Assembly: GCA_947176615.1 (NCBI GenBank) | Contig: CAMWRO010000161.1 | Location: 1-6,892, forward strand | DNA: 6,892 nt | Source: an uncultured Porphyromonadaceae bacterium | GTDB lineage: Bacteria; Bacteroidota; Bacteroidia; Bacteroidales; Muribaculaceae | Reading direction: 5' to 3' | Shown here: one piece after another, positions 5,953 through 6,892 of the stretch | How positions within the stretch are numbered: position 1 is the stretch's first letter | Layout: every line of letters begins with the position of its first letter | Made by a program: the position numbers and the translations under genes | The notes under the pieces: model-generated | Seen by the model: only the letters and a program-made list of their open reading frames with translations | What the model was told of the DNA's origin: nothing | Databases searched by the model: none

Positions 5953-6747
5953 ATGAAATCTCTCCTCTCCGCAATTCTAATCTTTTTGTCCCTTACCGTC
6001 GCGACAGTCTCGGTTGATGCTGTGATAGTCCGCGGCACAGTTGTCGATGCCGAGACAGGAGAACCGCTTGTCGGAGCTTGTGTTTTAAAAAAAGTAGGAG
6101 ATAGCGTCTATCGGGAATCGAGATGCCTGACAGACATTGACGGTGATTTTTCAATGAATGTTCCTTTGAATGTCACATTAGAGTTCTCACTTGAATTTTT
6201 TTCAAGTGTCAATATTGTCATAGATTCAGTATATAAAGAAGATTCAATATTGATTGTAACGCTTCCGTTTGATGAAAATAAATTACAAAAATATATAGAA
6301 AGCCATAAACGGAATAGGCCCAGACCGTTATGGTTCGTTGACGGTGTAAAATTGGAGGATTCGATATTTGCAATTGATGCTGAGAGACTTGAATCAAAAT
6401 ATGCTAAAAAGTTAGTGTGTCGTTGGTTACCTCAATTAAGTCCCGACATGATTCAAGAAATCAATATAAAATACGGCTCTATGCATTGGGATTATGCTGT
6501 ATATTACAGCCGTGATGAAATTGAAATTTTAACTACCCATCGTGATATACCGTTCATAGTCAACGGAGACACGATAATCGCTAAAGATGCCGGTATGGGA
6601 ATCTTTTTCAATCGGAAAGCCTTAATGGACTATATCACCATCCATGCCGCCGACTTTGGCATAACCACTCCTGTTGATACTATCATTCCATCTACGACAC
6701 CCGTGCCACAGGTGGTTGTATTGTTGGAAAAAAGTAATACGTTGTAA
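5953..6747 (+). CDS. exported carboxypeptidase-regulatory-like / Plug-like protein
   Basis: Predicted 264-residue exported protein. Residues 1-23 form a signal peptide (MKSLLSAILIFLSLTVATVS, probable cleavage after V-D-A23). Residues about 24-105 fit the carboxypeptidase regulatory-like (CarboxypepD_reg) fold: RGTVVDAETGEPLVGACVL, then TDIDGDFSMNVP. Residues 123-137 (PRPLWFVDGVKLEDS) and 160-195 (PQLSPDMIQEINI to EIEILTT) follow the order of the Plug region of TonB-dependent receptors, where P-L-x-x-V-D-G precedes an I-E-x-I-x-V segment. There is no room for a beta-barrel, so it is not a transporter. The C-terminus (200-264) is unassigned. The lipoprotein Cys is absent, so I expect periplasmic or surface location. 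It begins 14 nt after the previous stop. The codon and base composition turns AT-rich from about 6080, unlike the genes to the left, which suggests a transferred or fast-evolving gene. Its partner and function are unknown. Confidence 0.8.
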   Translation: MKSLLSAILIFLSLTVATVSVDAVIVRGTVVDAETGEPLVGACVLKKVGDSVYRESRCLTDIDGDFSMNVPLNVTLEFSLEFFSSVNIVIDSVYKEDSILIVTLPFDENKLQKYIESHKRNRPRPLWFVDGVKLEDSIFAIDAERLESKYAKKLVCRWLPQLSPDMIQEINIKYGSMHWDYAVYYSRDEIEILTTHRDIPFIVNGDTIIAKDAGMGIFFNRKALMDYITIHAADFGITTPVDTIIPSTTPVPQVVVLLEKSNTL

Positions 6748-6764
6748 CCATTTTTAATAAGACT

Positions 6765-6892
6765 ATGATGCCATACGGAAAGTCTATTTGTGAAGTACTT
6801 AAAGAAATTCGCCGACAGATAGCGGCTGCCAACGACATAGAATTTCAAACCTCGGAATGTCAATATAAAGGTGATTGCCGAGGGACATGTCC
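6765..6892 (+). CDS. N-terminal part of a cysteine-cluster protein, cut by the window end
   Basis: Only 42 full codons are visible; the reading frame is open to the edge. The start is ATG 6765 or the adjacent ATG 6768, 17 nt after the previous stop. The beginning is an amphipathic helix (SICEVLKEIRRQIAAAN), followed by a cluster C32-x5-C38-x3-C42 in ECQYKGDCRGTC; the next codon starts CC, consistent with Pro. From memory, Bacteroidales proteins with this N-terminus continue CPxCE, then a helix, a membrane segment and carboxypeptidase-regulatory or TonB-type domains, but none of that is in the window. The cysteines suggest a small zinc-binding knuckle in the cytoplasm. Proximity to the preceding gene suggests co-transcription. 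Family naming is tentative. Confidence 0.7.
   Translation, partial: MMPYGKSICEVLKEIRRQIAAANDIEFQTSECQYKGDCRGTC

Noticed and set aside
6630..6863. Reverse-strand open frame (77 codons) spanning the gap at 6748-6764
   Set aside because: It overlaps the ends of two forward genes and has no recognisable features.
1..6892. tRNA, CRISPR array, insertion sequence or attachment site
   Set aside because: I looked for cloverleaf arms, regularly spaced repeats, transposase motifs and long terminal repeats and saw none.

Overview
The window looks like a chromosomal segment of a Bacteroidales bacterium, plausibly Muribaculaceae or a relative (family level is inference). The evidence is a long IleRS2-type isoleucyl-tRNA synthetase, a TraR/DksA protein with a degenerate zinc finger, a signal peptidase II with an expanded loop beside a DUF4296 lipoprotein, little Shine-Dalgarno sequence, a TAnnTTTG-type -7 promoter box, and a carboxypeptidase-regulatory-like/Plug-like secreted protein. 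All supported genes are on the + strand. I see no tRNA, rRNA, CRISPR array, insertion sequence or integrase.

Layout: 1-73 is the tail of an upstream unit, closed by a strong intrinsic terminator (74-115). A Bacteroidetes-type promoter (about 129-160) then drives ileS (197-3643), which ends in a second strong terminator hairpin (3656-3691). Next comes the TraR/DksA-family gene (3721-4104), a short gap with a perfect hairpin (4138-4156), and a tightly packed set: lspA (4172-4849), a DUF4296 lipoprotein (4836-5639, overlapping lspA by 14 nt) and a 99-residue hypothetical gene (5639-5938, overlapping by 1 nt). This first 5.9 kb is housekeeping in character and fairly GC-rich. From about 6080 the DNA becomes strikingly AT-rich. 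It holds a 264-residue exported protein (5953-6747) and the start of a cysteine-cluster protein cut by the window edge (6765-6892).

How the genes fit together: ileS charges tRNA-Ile, the DksA-like protein probably tunes RNA polymerase, and LspA cleaves lipoprotein signal peptides. The gene translationally coupled to lspA encodes a lipoprotein that should itself be an LspA substrate. The last two genes look like accessory envelope or signalling genes.

The most notable observation is the altered class I signature in IleRS. The usual H-x-G-H is G-I-H-H (residues 57-60), the arrangement linked to mupirocin hyper-resistance in IleRS2 enzymes, here in what appears to be the native housekeeping gene. 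Also worth a look are the terminator between ileS and the DksA-like gene with almost no room for a promoter, and the AT-rich pair at the right end. No clearly new multi-gene system is visible.
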